Assembly: GCA_003550325.1 (NCBI GenBank)
Contig: QKWP01001959.1
Location: 22,500-86,499, forward strand
DNA length: 64,000 nucleotides
Reading direction: 5' to 3'
DNA from: Gigaspora rosea
Taxonomy: Eukaryota; Glomeromycota; Glomeromycetes; Diversisporales; Gigasporaceae
This document shows, in pieces, positions 1-12,946 of the stretch. Both the position numbers and the translations under genes were made by a program. Under the pieces are notes generated by a model. The model was not told the origin of the DNA, made no database searches, and saw only the letters and a program-made list of their open reading frames with translations. Each line of letters opens with the position of its first letter. Within the stretch, counting starts at the first letter, position 1.

Positions 1-616
1 ATATCGCACCTAGGGTTTGCAACGGGCCGGGCCAAACCCGGTAATTTGTGGGTTGGGCCGGGCTTGGGCCCAAATTTTAAGCCCGTGATTAATTGGGCCG
101 GGCCTGGGTTGGGCTTGTAAAATAATGGGCCGGGCCTGGGTTTTATAAAAAGGCCCGATAAAACCCGGCAATACTTATTAAAAATATATAGTTTTTACTA
201 GTTACAGGCCTATTGTATTTAAATTAGAGGTTAAATTTTATTTTTTTTTAAACTATAATTTTTTAATTTAGCTATTTTTATAATTCTTGAAATACCTAAT
301 AAAAATTAACCAAATAATATTCTAGTTAATTTGGTAAAGTGTGTAATTTTTAGCATAATATAATATAATAGATTCAAGAATATACATTTTAATAATTAAG
401 TTATTTGGAAAATATAATTATCTTAGTGTTTCAAATTAAAAATTGATTAATTGTCAAGTTGCCAACTAATCAATGATAATTTTATTGGACAATTAATTAA
501 TTGTTGATGATTAATTAATTAGTAATACTTTTGCAAATTATGAATTAGGCCAGGCTTGTTGGGCCGGGCTTGGGTTGGGCTGGGCTTGGGTTGGGCGGGC
601 CTGGGTTGGGCCAGGC
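1..616. repeat. GC-rich degenerate repeat flanking an AT-rich core
   Basis: Bases 1-170 and 545-616 consist of variants of a short unit close to GGGCCGGGCTTGGGTT, in sharp contrast to the AT-rich sequence around them. The middle (180-540) is ordinary AT-rich sequence. A possible left terminus is TAGGGTTTGCAACGGGCC at about position 11, similar in style to the hAT-like ends found elsewhere in the window. The right end runs into the assembly gap, so neither a target-site duplication nor an inverted terminus can be tested. No credible coding sequence is present; open frames here are repeats of the GC-rich unit. Confidence 0.5.
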
Positions 617-794
617 NNNNNNNNNNNNNNNNNNNNNNNNNNNNNNNNNNNNNNNNNNNNNNNNNNNNNNNNNNNNNNNNNNNNNNNNNNNNNNNNNNNN
701 NNNNNNNNNNNNNNNNNNNNNNNNNNNNNNNNNNNNNNNNNNNNNNNNNNNNNNNNNNNNNNNNNNNNNNNNNNNNNNNNNNNNNNNNNNNNNN
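617..794. other. Assembly gap (178 N)
   Basis: A run of unknown bases. It lies between a GC-rich repeat and the left part of a Mutator-like MITE, both hard to assemble, which probably explains the gap. Confidence 0.99.
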
Positions 795-1366
795 ATTTTA
801 TAGGCAAAAAATTTTATTTTTTAAAAATTTAAAATTTTACTTAATAAAGTGTAAAATATATATAAAATAGCATATCATATAATGTAAAATTTTATTCTAA
901 ACAACTTTTTCTAAGTCATAAAGATAGATTGTCTTAGTAAAAAAAACATTTTATAAGAAAAATCAAAAATTTTCAAAGTTAGCACATACAAAACCTTTTT
1001 TTACTAAAACAATCTACCTTTTTAACTTAGATAAAGTTGTTTAATGTAAAATTTTACATGTAATACTTAAACGTAAATATAGATTATATTAGTAAAAAAA
1101 AGGTTTATATGTACTAATGTTCAAAATTTTTGATTTTTCTTATAAAACGTTTTTTTTTACTAAAACAATCTATCTTTATGACTTAGAAAAGTTGTTTAGA
1201 ATAAAATTTTACATTATATGCTTTGATATTGCTTATTTATTTTTACATTTTACTAGTAAAATTTTTAATTTTTAAAACTTAAAATTTTTTGTCTACAAAA
1301 TAGTGCGATTTGATTGGTCAGAATCAGAAGTGTGACATGTCGTGGGTGAAACAAATTTCTATTCCC
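795..1366. mobile_element. Mutator-like MITE, left end lost in the gap
   Basis: This stretch is a close relative, over almost its whole length, of the complete element at 56707-57345. It shares the internal palindromic structure and the right end, which reads GTGACATGTCG and then AAATTTCTATTCCC. The left terminus falls in the gap, so the 9-bp target duplication cannot be checked here. No gene is encoded. Confidence 0.75.
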
Positions 1367-2545
1367 TTTATAATTTTAAACTTAGTGTTAGACCTAAGAT
1401 TTACAAATTTAGTGTGGATCACATTTTTTTTATGTATATTATTTTATATTGATGATAATACCAATATAATGATAAATCATTCTATTATATTCCTATTTTT
1501 GATAATTATCAAGAACCATTTTAACAAAATTTATCTTTAATAGCAAATTAATGTATATATTGGTCGATCGGGCTCAACGATTTTGCTGAAAATGTTGTTC
1601 TGATTTAGGTTAGGCTCAGGTCAATATATAGTTAATGTTTGCTAGAGGTAAGTTCGGCAATTCTACCAGACTTAATTAATCCAAATAGCCATATGTTGTT
1701 TAATATTGAGAAATACAAAGTTGTCAAATTTTTTGGGAAGGAATATAGGCTTTATAAATTAATCACTAAGACATACTAATTTTCAAATTCTAAAATAAAC
1801 AACAGATTAATAAATATACACAAATTCATAAGAATTTATTATCTTTACGGCTTGACCAATATCAGAATTTTATCAAATCCATAGGTTTTTCATTCTGATA
1901 ACATTTTCATCATGAAAATGCCAAATCTATAAATATGACAGTTGGTGTAAATTTTTGATCTAACAAAACCTCCGAAGTGATGTAAGGTATGGCCCATAAA
2001 TGAAAAAATCATTTGCAAATAAATAAACTCCATATACGGTAACACCACTAATCCAATACTTATGATCCAAGCATAAACATGATAAATATTATTGGTCAGA
2101 TTTGATTCATATGGTTAATACAGTTTTAGATAGTTTCGAATATTTCAAATTGAGTTTGGATTTTGGGCAATTATGAATTTCATTAGAAATTTCAGAAATT
2201 TAATTTGTTGGGTGAAACTAATACCACCCATATTTCAGATTTAGATTGGGCAAAATATTTATGTTTTGCTTGAAACATTAGTCCAATTTAAATAAAAAGA
2301 CTTTGTTTATATATAGGTTATAAGCAATTTTAACTTTGTGAATTGGCTACTTTTTCATATGCATGTGTCAAAAAAATAAAAAAAAGCAAATTTTTAGTAT
2401 GAAATTTTGGTTGTGTAACCAATTTATGAGGGTGACAATTTAGTCAGTAATTTATTTACTTGTATAATACAAAGTTGTCATCCGTATATTTAGCTATCCC
2501 CTAGGTAGTATTAATGGTGAAAATAATAGTACCTTAGTGCACTAA
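1367..2545. other. Intergenic, no gene seen
   Basis: AT-rich sequence with no open frame resembling a protein and no convincing splice-linked exons. Around 1555-1630 there is a weak inverted similarity (TATATTG ends) that may be an old MITE remnant, but it is not delimited. Confidence 0.6.
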
Positions 2546-2696
2546 GGGCAGTGTCATTAATTACCTGATTATTTTTTATCAGAGGCCTACTCCCCTCCCT
2601 CTTTCTTGATATATAAATAGTCAGGTTCTTATATATAATTTCAACTTTTTTTACCCCCCTCACCCCTAAAAAATCACCTGATTTTTGTTACTCCCC
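2546..2696. mobile_element. Harbinger/Tourist-like MITE, family A copy 1
   Basis: A 151-bp element flanked by TAA on both sides (2543-2545 and 2697-2699). It begins GGGCAGTGTCATTAATTACC and ends GATTTTTGTTACTCCCC. The ends are imperfect inverted repeats centred on an AATCASSTGATT core. Relatives lie at 63090-63242 (very close) and 40059-40194 (diverged), each flanked by a TWA triplet. Three-base TWA duplication is the PIF/Harbinger signature. Non-coding. Confidence 0.8.
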
Positions 2697-2802
2697 TAAC
2701 CAAAAGACCCAGATCTAATTTAATTTATTTATCAAAAAACTTAGAGTATATTATATGGCAGTAAATTTGTACTAAAAAAAAAAATTTTTTAAACATTTAC
2801 AC

Positions 2803-2960
2803 TAGAGATTAGAACCGCCTAAAATTTTTCTTAATTATTTAATCGTTTAATCATTTAACCATTTAATTTGGCCGGCATTAAATAATTCCGGCCCACAACT
2901 AACATGATTCTGCCTGAAACTATAGAGCAATTTTAAACAGTTAAACGGTTCCAATCCCTA
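2803..2960. mobile_element. hAT-like MITE, family B copy 1
   Basis: A 158-bp element with a perfect 8-bp target duplication ATTTACAC (2795-2802 and 2961-2968). The termini are TAGAGATTAGAACCG and, inverted, TAGGGATTGGAACCG. A second copy lies at 16312-16451 with its own 8-bp duplication. The interior includes TTTGGCCGGCATTAAA followed by an inverted partner. Eight-base duplications with TAGRG-type ends point to the hAT superfamily. Confidence 0.88.
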
Positions 2961-3023
2961 ATTTACACATTTCACACTTACAATAAGCAGTCTAAAAATT
3001 TAAAAAAATCTATATTTAATTAA

Positions 3024-3182
3024 GGATGCTGATATTTATTAGGTAATATTTTAGAGGGTGGGGGTCAAAAAAAATCTTATCTTAGTTAAATTTGTTTGGC
3101 TAAAATTCTATTTATAGATCTTACCTAGGGGTGGGGTAAGTCCCTATAATAAATGGATATTAGATAATAAATATCAGCATCC
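3024..3182. mobile_element. Harbinger/Tourist-like MITE, family C copy 1
   Basis: A 159-bp element with a perfect 18-bp terminal inverted repeat GGATGCTGATATTTATTA and TAA duplicated on both sides (3021-3023, 3183-3185). A larger relative with nested sequence is at 37002-37761. Non-coding. Confidence 0.88.
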
Positions 3183-3942
3183 TAATAGATTTGCACTAGG
3201 TATTTGCAAAGAAAAGTATTAAAAAGGGTACTTGGTCAGTATATTATAGTATTCAACAAACTGACTATAAAAAAAAACAAAAAAAGTAAAAAAATAAAAA
3301 GATAAAAAAGGGTGAGTAACTACAAAACCTATACAACTAACCAAGTACAAACAAAATAGAAAGATATCAAAATAAGAAGTACAAAGAAAAATTCTATAGC
3401 TAAAAATAGAAACTAACAAAATAAAAAAAACATAAAAAAAAAATAAAAAAATAAAAAAGAAAATAAAAATAAAACAAGCACTATTAAAAATAGTACATAG
3501 TATAAAAATTATATAATACTATTCAAGAAATTACTCTGTCTAAGTATTATATGTATATAAAAAAAAAACCTATACCTAAGAAAAAATTTTAAAAAGAAAC
3601 TTTTAAAATAAAATTTTTTTTAAAATATTTTATATATTATTTATTGTTATTTTGCAAAACTTAGGATTTACTTGTAACTTGATTCTAATTAGATAAACAT
3701 ATTTTCAATTTGAACAAAGTAAATATTAAAAATCTTTTGAAAGAATATGTTGGATTTCTTACTTATAAAAATTATTTATCTAATATAACAAATTTACAAT
3801 AAAGTTTAGTTTTCAATTTTTTAAGGTATTGTTCTTGCAAATGAAATGGTTAGTGTTTTTTCCTCTTTTGATTAAAGATATTACTCAGTACTAAAATGAA
3901 GAAAATGCTATATATTTAAAAACAAAAAGATTATTGATTATA
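3183..3942. other. A-rich intergenic sequence
   Basis: From about 3240 to 3480 the plus strand is strongly A-rich, which makes spurious open frames on the minus strand (F/Y/L-rich). No gene is supported. Confidence 0.6.
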
Positions 3943-4278
3943 TGGTGTATGGTCAATTAAACAGCCTATTTTTACAATTTTTTGAAAACAAGTTTTTATT
4001 GATTTATATAAATTTTAATATGATTAGCACTTTTTAATTATAAATGAAAATCGATATGCATAATAAAAAAATTAAAATAATATAAAAAAAATTATATGAG
4101 GCTGCGTAGAGCCAGCACATCATAAGGTTACCCAATAGTTACATGTTATCTTTAACCAATCAAAATCGTAAAATTTGATTAATCCTGAACAGTCCAAAAA
4201 TCAAAACAAATAATTAAACTCAATTATCTCAAAATAAAATATATATAAAAATAGGCTATTTTAATTAATCACACCCCA
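3943..4278. mobile_element. TA-flanked MITE, family D copy 1 (decayed)
   Basis: A 336-bp relative of the element at 52548-52877, sharing the block GAGGCTGCGTAGAGCC and the sub-terminal CCTATTTTTACAATTTTTTG. Ends are TGGTGTATGG and CACACCCCA, flanked by TA. The terminal inverted repeats have drifted compared with the near-perfect ones of the other copy, so this is the older insertion. Confidence 0.75.
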
Positions 4279-6100
4279 TATTAAATATAAGTTTTGATTA
4301 GTAAATAGTTATGTAAATGTATAATGAACTACTTTACAGGTATATGAGTCGGGTAGTACTAGTACCCAAGCCCTACCCATATAATATAAGAGCCTGTGAT
4401 TCTTAGCCCTACCCTGTCCTAGGGCTTGTAATTTGATATTCAAGCCTGGCCCTAGTAGTACTACTTTTAGAGTACCTGTGGGTAGCTCTGGCCCATGTAA
4501 AGGTCTATAAATTTAGGTTCTTATTTGTGCAACTAAGTAATCTTTTTCTTTTTTTTTTTTTTTTTAGTTTTTGTTGGTATCATGATAGTGTAATTTATTG
4601 CAATTGTGTTTTGAATTTTTATTGGATATTTTCTTTGTTGTGCTAATATGTTTTATAATCTACTTTTTTTTACTAAATTTTTAAACAAATTAGTTTAAAA
4701 AAATAGATTTGTTAAAGCTTTGTTGTATAGTTATTATACTTCTAATATATAATTTTGTAGTATATATTTTGTTTTTTTTGCTTGTACTTAAATAATCAGG
4801 TTGGTAAATCTCTTCAATTATACTGTATTATCTAGATTATTAGTTCTAGTTTTGTCGGTTCTTCCTATAGTATATACCATTGAAAGTTTGTGCTATCTCT
4901 TTATTTGGGACTTGTCAAGCAGGCTCCTATCTGGTATTTGCAGTTTAGTCAAATATCTAAATATTTGGTTATATAAATATATTGGTTTTTTTTTTTTTTT
5001 TTTTTTTTTTTTGATATTTTAAAAGCATCTTTGCTAACAAAATAACTAAAACATTTTAAAAAGATTGTTAATTTGAAATTACCAAACACTTTACCGGTAG
5101 ATACTAGCAGATCTTTTATAAGCCGGGTTTTTAAAAATAAATATATTAAAAAACTTCCGTCACTTTTATAAAACCACGTTTACTAAACATGACAAATTCT
5201 TGATTATAACTAACCTTATTAATCTTAGTTTTATATGTTTATTATAAAAGTTTATTTTATATTTGAAACCTTTTTTAGATTTCTTGTCAAGGTTTATTGG
5301 TTGATAAGAACAACCTTTTCCATATATTTTGCACGAACTCGATTAACACTAAATTTAAATTAAAAAAATTTTTTATTTTAATAAATAAATTATCTAAATA
5401 TGTATAAATATGTATAATATTTGCATGTCCCCAAATCTATTTAAGATCGCACAAACTGCTCGTGCGTACGTATCGGTATGTACGCACGGTTTGTATTTGC
5501 CTTTACTAAAAGACGAGTTTCACGATTCGCGTTTTCTTGGAAAACTTTAAATTTAGAATAGACAGCATGTATAAAATGATTGCTTTAGGTTATTATTCTA
5601 TGCACTCAAAAAATATGGGAATCTTTTAAAATTCTAGGTTTTCATTTGACGATACATATTTAAATATATGATGGTTCTTTCATGTAACGGCACCCATTTT
5701 TTTTTTTAATACTTTATAAATTTTATTAATTAAATAGGATAATCAAAGACGTATATGATATTTAAAATCGTTCTATCACAAAATCCCGGCAAAAAAAAAA
5801 TCCCGACAAAAATTGACCGGAATTATAGTTAACGCTAACCTAATGCGGGCTAACTTGTCGGGATTTTTTGCGGTAGAACCATACACGGTATATATATTTA
5901 TGTTATACTATATATATATATATATTTCAATTGACAAATCTTATATACAGTATTTTGACTAATTACAAAGAATTATCTATACATAATAGATATATAATAG
6001 CTAAGTTCATTATCATTATATTAATTTTCTAAATGGTTTAAAGAAAATTTAGATTAGTTTTATAATAGTAATTAATTATAATAATTTTAAATGTAATTAA
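4279..6100. other. Intergenic with small inverted repeats, no gene seen
   Basis: Two possible remnants are visible. At about 4340-4500 a repeat is rich in GTAGTACTA and CCCTA-type units. At about 5772-5881 a short inverted repeat pairs CAAAAAAAAAATCCCGACAA with TTGTCGGGATTTTTTGCGG. A GC-containing palindrome (GTGCGTAC and GTACGCAC) lies at 5462-5490. Runs of T at 4540-4565 and 4985-5012 are homopolymers. Confidence 0.5.
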
Positions 6101-7143
6101 TTATTTGTCAAATTTAATATTAATAAATTTAATTCTTGACTTTAATTTCCATTCCAACTCATCACGCGCAGAATGTAAAACTTGTTTAGGTGAAAGATTT
6201 TGTTTTATAGTTCTTGGTCGTTGAATTAAATTATTATGAAAAATTTTGATATTTTGTGTAATTGATTCAACATAATCCGATCTATGATAAAAAAGAAAAT
6301 TGAATGAATAAAAATAATAAAAATATCGAGAATGTCTTTTACTAAGTAGAAAACTTTTTAATTACGTATTATTGTATTGAGTTTTTAAGCTATCATGCCT
6401 TTTGTTACTAATTATACCAGATGTCTTTAATTTAGATGTCGACTTTTTCTGTAATGTTTATTAAATCGAATCAATTTTTTATCATCAAATTATTTGATTA
6501 TTAATTCTTATTTATAAAGATTCTCTTACTGAAAAACTCTTTTTTTTCTTTTTTTTCTCTTGTATTTTATAAATACAGATCTTATGTCTTTTGCTTGGAA
6601 AGTAATCGATCACACATCTTAATAATTCTGGTCTACTAGGGTTTAAAAGAGATGGAATGTATGGGATATTCCTAAATTCATTTGGATCTTTAGATTTCTC
6701 TTTTACCAATTAAATAAAAAATGAGTATTTTTTTTATTAATAAATAAGATCAGAGTATTTTTTTTTTAAGAAATCATAAACTTACGAGCATTTAATAAAG
6801 ATCTTTCATTATTTGATAATATTTCCAACCTTTGAGGAATATATAACCGAATACGTAATTTTTTTCTAAAATGAAATTTTTACACAAACATGTTTATATA
6901 AAATTTATGTACATTATATCAATATTGTATATACATTATATTATATTATTATATTAACATGATCCCACTCTTACCTATCTTTTCCGGTCTTTGGTAAATT
7001 ATACATCTTAAAACCAATCCCAAACAAAAAGATAGTTATCATATAACCATCAAAAATTCGGTTCATCAAAAATTTAATGTAACTATTAAATACATTAAAG
7101 TTTAGAATTTTTTCGATGATTAGGTGAATTAATATGAACGTAT
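6101..7143 (-). CDS. Intron-containing gene of unknown function (3' part)
   Basis: I do not recognise this protein. Five consecutive exons on the minus strand join in consistent phase. An exon starting at 7143 ends KTGKDR. The next holds RIRLYIPQRLEILSNNERS, then KDPNEFRNIPYIPSLLNPSR followed by PELLRCVIDYFPSKRHK. Then comes a Lys/Ser-rich exon (KKSTSKLKTSGIISNKRHDS). The last exon (6281-6101) contains QRPRTIKQNLSPKQVLHSAR and ends at TAA. Donors are GTAAG/GTAATT-like and acceptors are YAG. The first exon of this set is hydrophobic and less convincing. Further exons may lie upstream towards 7850, where open stretches are interrupted by stops, so the start is not placed. It could be an intact gene or a decaying one. 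Confidence 0.5.
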
Positions 7144-7244
7144 CTGAAAATAATGATAATAAAGTTTTGGAATTCATGAATCATTTAGAAAAAAATTTTT
7201 TTTTAATGGATAGTAAAAAAAGTTTATATTTTATATCAAGAGCG

Positions 7245-7283
<39 letters not shown>

Positions 7284-8567
7284 ATTTCTTGTTTCGGACT
7301 TTTTATAAGGAGAGAAAATTATTTTTTTTTAACCAATAAAAAATTTATATTTTGACAGGTTGCACGATTCATCATTGTAATTGTACACACAAGTAAACCT
7401 CTCTTACTGATATACTTTGCCACGCACAAATCTATATACTATTTTGTGTAAAAAATTGTAGGACGACTCTATCAGCAGGGTTCGTTCTTTACGTTACTTG
7501 GATGTAAACAGGTTGTCATACTTTTCATTAAAAAATCATTGTCTTTGATACTGCAAAAGGTAAGGCTAATCTCATTGAATAACCATAATTGTGATCATAT
7601 TACTAAATTTACAAAATTTTTACAAGGTTACAATCATAATCATGATGTTGATTATGTTGATTACTTGTCGATTATGTTGATGTTGATGATGTCGCTAGTT
7701 ATTTTATCCAAAAAGTCTACTGTATCGCTATCATAAAAATTAAAATACAGCACTTGTATTTGATACTGTATACGTAACCTCATTACGAGAAAAGTCAATT
7801 TTAGTGTGTTAGAATATGATTTACTCGAAAAAAAAAAGTTAATCATTCTTATTCAATATCTATCAATACAGCAATATTAAATATTAGATACTACTTGTAA
7901 TTACATAAAAAAATATTCTCCAAACCACAATTAAAATTTATTATTTAAATATTTGTGTGTACATACATATATACCCTTACTATTATTTTACATTTCTGAA
8001 AGTGTTAAAGTATCATAATTTTCATAACTATAATATATACATGACTAAAAATAAAAGCTTATACATTTGCATACATAATTCATAAGAAATAACTATAAAG
8101 AGTGATTATACGATATTCTTTAAAAAAAAAAAAAANTAAAAAACAAAAAAAAAAAAAAATAGAAAATATATATATAGTAAAAAAAGGAAGAATTATATTA
8201 TTATGTAATATTTAATATGTAAATCTTAGAAGTGCTTTTTTTTTCATAATAGTTCAAAGAGTTTTAAATATTTTTGTTTGCCTCAAGAATTAAAACATAT
8301 GGGATGGGATGGAATGGAATGGTTGAAATTTTTGCTTATAGAATTTTTTTTTTTTCATATTTGATGGATAAATCTCCCATGAATATAATATATTATAAAA
8401 AAAAGAGAAAAGAAAATAATAATAGATTAATTATATAGTAATAATAATAATTGAAAAAAAGATTTCAAGTATATTATCAAAATATAAGGTAAAATAATTA
8501 ACGCAGTGCCATTAGAACTTTATGAACATATGAAATGGCCAGAAAGAAAAAAAAGTTTTATTTTTTT
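7144..8567. other. Low-complexity intergenic stretch
   Basis: Contains long A runs (7245-7280, 8122-8160) and one unknown base at 8136. Short frames between 7380 and 7850 look partly coding on the minus strand (for example MRLRIQYQIQVLYFNFYD) but carry stops and have no clear splice joins. They may be 5' exons or remains of the gene at 6101-7143. Confidence 0.45.
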
Positions 8568-10298
8568 TCATGGCCACAAACTGCCAAGTTCTTTTCTTGT
8601 CTTGTTAATTTCAATTTTTAATTCATCTAATGCAGTCTTTAAAGTTTTTACGTCATCAAATTTACGTTGTTTGGTCGCATCTACGATGTAGCCTTGAACC
8701 AATGTTTCTTGTTCCAAAAGTACTGCCAATTGTTGTCTAATTTTTTCTTCACCTTGAAAAGACTTGGTAGAAGATGTAGAAATTGTTCGAGTTCTACCAT
8801 TATCAAATACTGAAAGAAGCATATCAGGTGAAGAATCATGGTAATCTTCATAATAATCATTATCATGTTCTTTCTTAAGAAGTTTTGGTAAGACTTGAAG
8901 TGGTAACATATTTTGTTGTAGATATTGATTTGCTGCCAAATGAATATTTGCTTGTAATCTTTTTTCAGTTTTGGAACGCGCAAGTAATGAATTAATTTTT
9001 TTACTAATCGCATCAAATTGAGCGAAATTATCTAAAAGCTCTTTACGCGTTCGTGCTGCGAGCTGATAATCTGCATGTGTTTGATTAACTATTTCTTGAC
9101 TCCTGTATAAATTAATAAATATTAGTTAGTTAGTTAATATTAGTTAGTGAAAAAAATATATATATATATATTATATATATATATATATATTTTTATATAA
9201 AATGAGAATATATAAAAAAAAATGATATTGTAACTTTAACATAATGAGCATGTCCTGAAATTTTGGTAATGTAGTATCAATTGCGGCCTTGATTTTCATT
9301 AATTTCTATTTATTCAATTAAATTATTAGATATAAATTATATAAATTTAAAATTAACATTAATTATTCACATTCAAAATTAACCTGATACAACATGGCGA
9401 CTGGTGGAGTCTTTGATATTTCTTCATTATATTCCTTTCTCCTATTAACAAACATGGTAAATAATCAATAATTACAAAAAAGTACAATATAATAAATTTA
9501 CTGTCTTAACTATCTTAACTATCAAACTATCACACCTTTTGATATACCTGAATACGGCATCTCTACATGTCTTACATGCCCTGACTTCACCAACAGAATC
9601 ATTATCTGCTGTTTCTGAAAAAAATAGTGTTAAAAAAATAGTGTTAAAAAAAATAGTGTTAAAAAATAGTGTTAAAAAATAGTGTTAGAAAATAGTGTTA
9701 AAAAATAGTGTTAGAAAATAGTGTATGATAATATAATACTAATAATACTAATAATACTGATAATGAATACTTAAGCAGTTACCTGAACAGTTAGTTAAAT
9801 TCAAGGAAATTTTGAAAGAACATTTTTCACAAACTACGCGTCCACATAGACGACAATGGTGTCTGCGGTTTATCATCTTGCCAAATTGAGATCTGAATAA
9901 ATTATATGTTTGAACAATTAAATTATATAAAATAATTCTAATAAATTAATTATATCTATAAATAGATATATAGATATATAAATATATATTTTTACATACT
10001 GGCACAAAGGACAGCATGAAACTGATGCATCATCTTCCCATTTAACAACAGACTGTTCAGAATCTATTTGTTATTTGAATCAAATTTAACAATTATTATT
10101 TTTTTTTTTAACCAAAAAAAAAAAAAAATAAATAAATAAATAATACTAAACACACAAAAAATTTGAAGTGAATAATTTATAATTTACCTCTCCTTCTATG
10201 CATTATAGTTAAAGAAGGTTTTAATCCACTTTGTGAGTTATTTTCAGGACTTGATTGAGTAGAATAAATTTTGGCAAGCTAATTGTACAAATAAAATC

Positions 10299-10329
<31 letters not shown>

Positions 10330-11339
10330 AAGTAAATAAGATTATATCATTAAATTTATCATTAAATTTATCATAATTTATCATAGTAATTAAACGTAAA
10401 AAAAATATATAAAAAATATATAAATATATATAAATACCTTTTCCAATCGTTTTTCCAAACGATTTCCTTCTAAATGCGCCCTTTCAATACCTTTGGTTCT
10501 GCATTTGATGAATGTTGTAGTGTGACTTCTCGTCACCCCTAATTAAATTCAAAAATCATTGTATATAGATTTTTATGTAGATAAAAAAAATAAATAAATA
10601 AATAATGAATTGAATTACCTTCAGTATCCAAATAACCTTCACGAGATTGAAAACAATCATCACAAACTCTACACCAAATACCCTCAGGATCATGAAGGGC
10701 TTTACTATTCAATCTCATAGGTAAACGGCAATGAGTATCACAATAAAGTTTTCCGCACCTATATAAAATTCATTTAACTTTTATTTTATTCAAAATTTGT
10801 ACTATTAAAAAAAAAAAAAAACTAAAAAAAAAAAAAAAATAATGATTCTACTTTCTACAATTATATTTTCCATTTCTCAAGTTTAAAGATTTATCGCAAG
10901 TAGAATTGGAGCATAAATCATTTTCATCTTCGAATTGCCAATGAATTTTTGTAACAAGATCGGATTGTTCATCCAACCAAATTGAATCAACATCGTTAAC
11001 TTTATTAATAGCCATTTGAGGTAATTTAGCTATATTTTTTGCCTTTGAAGATAAAGGATTCAAAAAAGTTGATTGGGCCTTCTTAAATAATTGAATAAAA
11101 CCATCATCTTTTTGATCAGTAGATGAATCAAATGAATCTAATTGAATATCATGAGAATCACTCAAATGCCTATAAAGTTGAGAAATTGAAACCATAGGTT
11201 CATTGCACATTGGACAAAGGCATTGTTCAATATTTGTAAAGTCATCGAAAGATTCCCGTTGGGAATTATTTGTCGGAAAAGAATTCGACGAAGCCGAATA
11301 ATTAGTGAACGAATTGGAGTCTGATAAAGAACTCATCAT
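8568..11339 (-). CDS. VAC1: Double-FYVE vacuolar sorting protein, Vac1/Pep7/rabenosyn-5 type
   Basis: An endosomal tethering factor. In the family, FYVE fingers bind PI3P on early endosomes, and the C-terminal helices bind Rab5/Rab4-class GTPases and the Vps45/syntaxin machinery. About ten exons code for about 560 residues. Exon 1 (11339 to about 10857) has a C2H2-like finger (CPMCNEP, then HLSDSH). Its end and exon 2 carry a first zinc-binding unit with NCRKCGKLYCDTHC and WCRVCDDC. Later exons hold the classical FYVE motif RRHHCRLCGRVVC, with flanking CCPLC and CKTC pairs. The last exon (about 9104-8568) ends in the helical Rab-binding segment (RQQLAVLLEQETLVQGYIVD). Splice phases are consistent throughout. 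The start is the first of two adjacent ATGs. A TAGTGTTAAAAAA microsatellite lies in one intron (9619-9724). The domain order supports the assignment; exact boundaries of the small exons are approximate. Confidence 0.88.
9619..9724. repeat. Intronic minisatellite
   Basis: Seven or more copies of a 12-17 bp unit close to AAAAAATAGTGTT lie inside an intron of the FYVE gene. Confidence 0.85.
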
Positions 11340-12460
11340 GATGGCTTAAAAACAATCCCGTAGGGAATCAATCTACTAAAAAAAAAAAGAGTGAAAAAAA
11401 ATAATATATATATTTATATATATATTGAATTTTTTATTTTTTATTTTTTTTTTGAACAAGTAATTGAAATAATAGAATAGAAGGGATAATCAGGGCAAAT
11501 AGAATAAAATAGAATAGGGAATTTATAAGTACCAAAGTTGAAAATAAAATTTGATAATCTCGGGTAAATAATATGATAAACTTACTTAATAAGGACAAAT
11601 AAATTTTTATGCTGAACAGTAGATCAACCACATTTGAAATATTTGAAAATATTTGAAATATTTTTGTTAATAAAAAATTTGGGGGGATTTTTTTTTTTTT
11701 TAAATAGTAAATCGATTTTATTAAATCGATTTTATTAAATCGATTTAATCGACTTGCATTTTATCTTAAAGACTTACCGATCTGCTAAAATGTGCACTGC
11801 AACACAAGTTTGGCGAGTGAAAACAATAAATTTTGATCTAAAACAATAATAACTTTAGCAAAAAAAAAACTTTGTTTTTTTTTTTTATAACTGTATTCAA
11901 AGAAAAAAAAATTTCACATACTTTATTATTTATTTAACACTCAAACACAATCATTTATACTTGAAAAGTGGATAAAGAAGTTAAAAAGATTTTTTTTTTC
12001 TTTTAAAAAAAAAAAAAAAGATAGGGAACGAAATTCTAGGAAATTTTTATATATAATTATTATTATTATTATTATTATATTATTATTATCATCAATTCTT
12101 TCAAGACATTCTTAGTTATTTATTGAAATTATTGAAATTATTGAAATTATTGAAATTATTGAAATGTACCTGTGGGAGGTTCGACACTCCAAATGGTCCG
12201 TTTTCTTATAAAGAATGCCAACCCTAATACTCTTTTTTTTTTTTTTTTTATATATAGAGACAAAAACGGTTAATAAAAAAAAAAAAATCCAGTATTGTTT
12301 CAAAACCGACCCTGATTTATAAAAAAAGATCAAGCACACGTGATCGTGAATAAGGATTCACGTGGTGAATTCCTTTTGTTACAAGTATTCGAATGTTCTT
12401 TACGAGTACCGGTAGCAGTCATTTTATTAACGTACGTGCGTGCATACAGTACTTTCGATA
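11340..12460. other. Divergent intergenic region of the FYVE and BTB genes
   Basis: Holds poly-A and poly-T tracts, ATT triplet repeats (12058-12090), GAAATTATT repeats (12124-12163) and, close to the BTB gene, two CACGTG boxes. No gene is supported in it. Confidence 0.7.
12337..12364. promoter_or_regulatory. Pair of CACGTG boxes upstream of the BTB gene
   Basis: CACGTG occurs at 12337-12342 and again at 12359-12364, about 100-120 bp before the BTB start codon. A further palindromic motif, CGTACGTGCGTGCA, lies at 12431-12444. A similar GTGCGTACGTGCA is found upstream of the bHLH gene (about 15302). Function is inferred from the E-box consensus only. Confidence 0.4.
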
Positions 12461-12903
12461 ATGTCCAAGAATAAGGATACAGTTGTCTTTAATGTAGGTG
12501 GTACAAAATTCCAAATTCAACGTAGTCTAGTTCAAAGCTATCCAAATAGCTATTTGGCAGCTTTGGTCAACTCGGCACTCGCCTCCGAAGATCAAGAAGT
12601 ATTTGTTGATCATAATCCATTGGCCTTTAGTGTTATACTTGATTTTCTTCGTTACAAAAGTTTAATGGTACCAAAAATTGTAGCTCAAGAAGTAGTTGAA
12701 CTTCAACTAAGAGAATTTGGAATTCCTTATGATAGTTTAACAGAGGCTATTGAGGACGAAGAATTACCTAGTTACGATGCTACGGTTGCAAGTTCGTCAT
12801 TAAGAGATACGGTACTTCAGGTATCAACTCGAAGGTAAGTCTTTTAAAAAAAAAAAATTAAAATTATTTTTTTTTTATAACAATAACTACAAAACTACAA
12901 AAC

Positions 12904-12946
<43 letters not shown>

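Noticed and set aside
3219-3419. 66-codon hydrophobic minus-strand frame
   Set aside because: Same cause: a long A-rich tract read in reverse.
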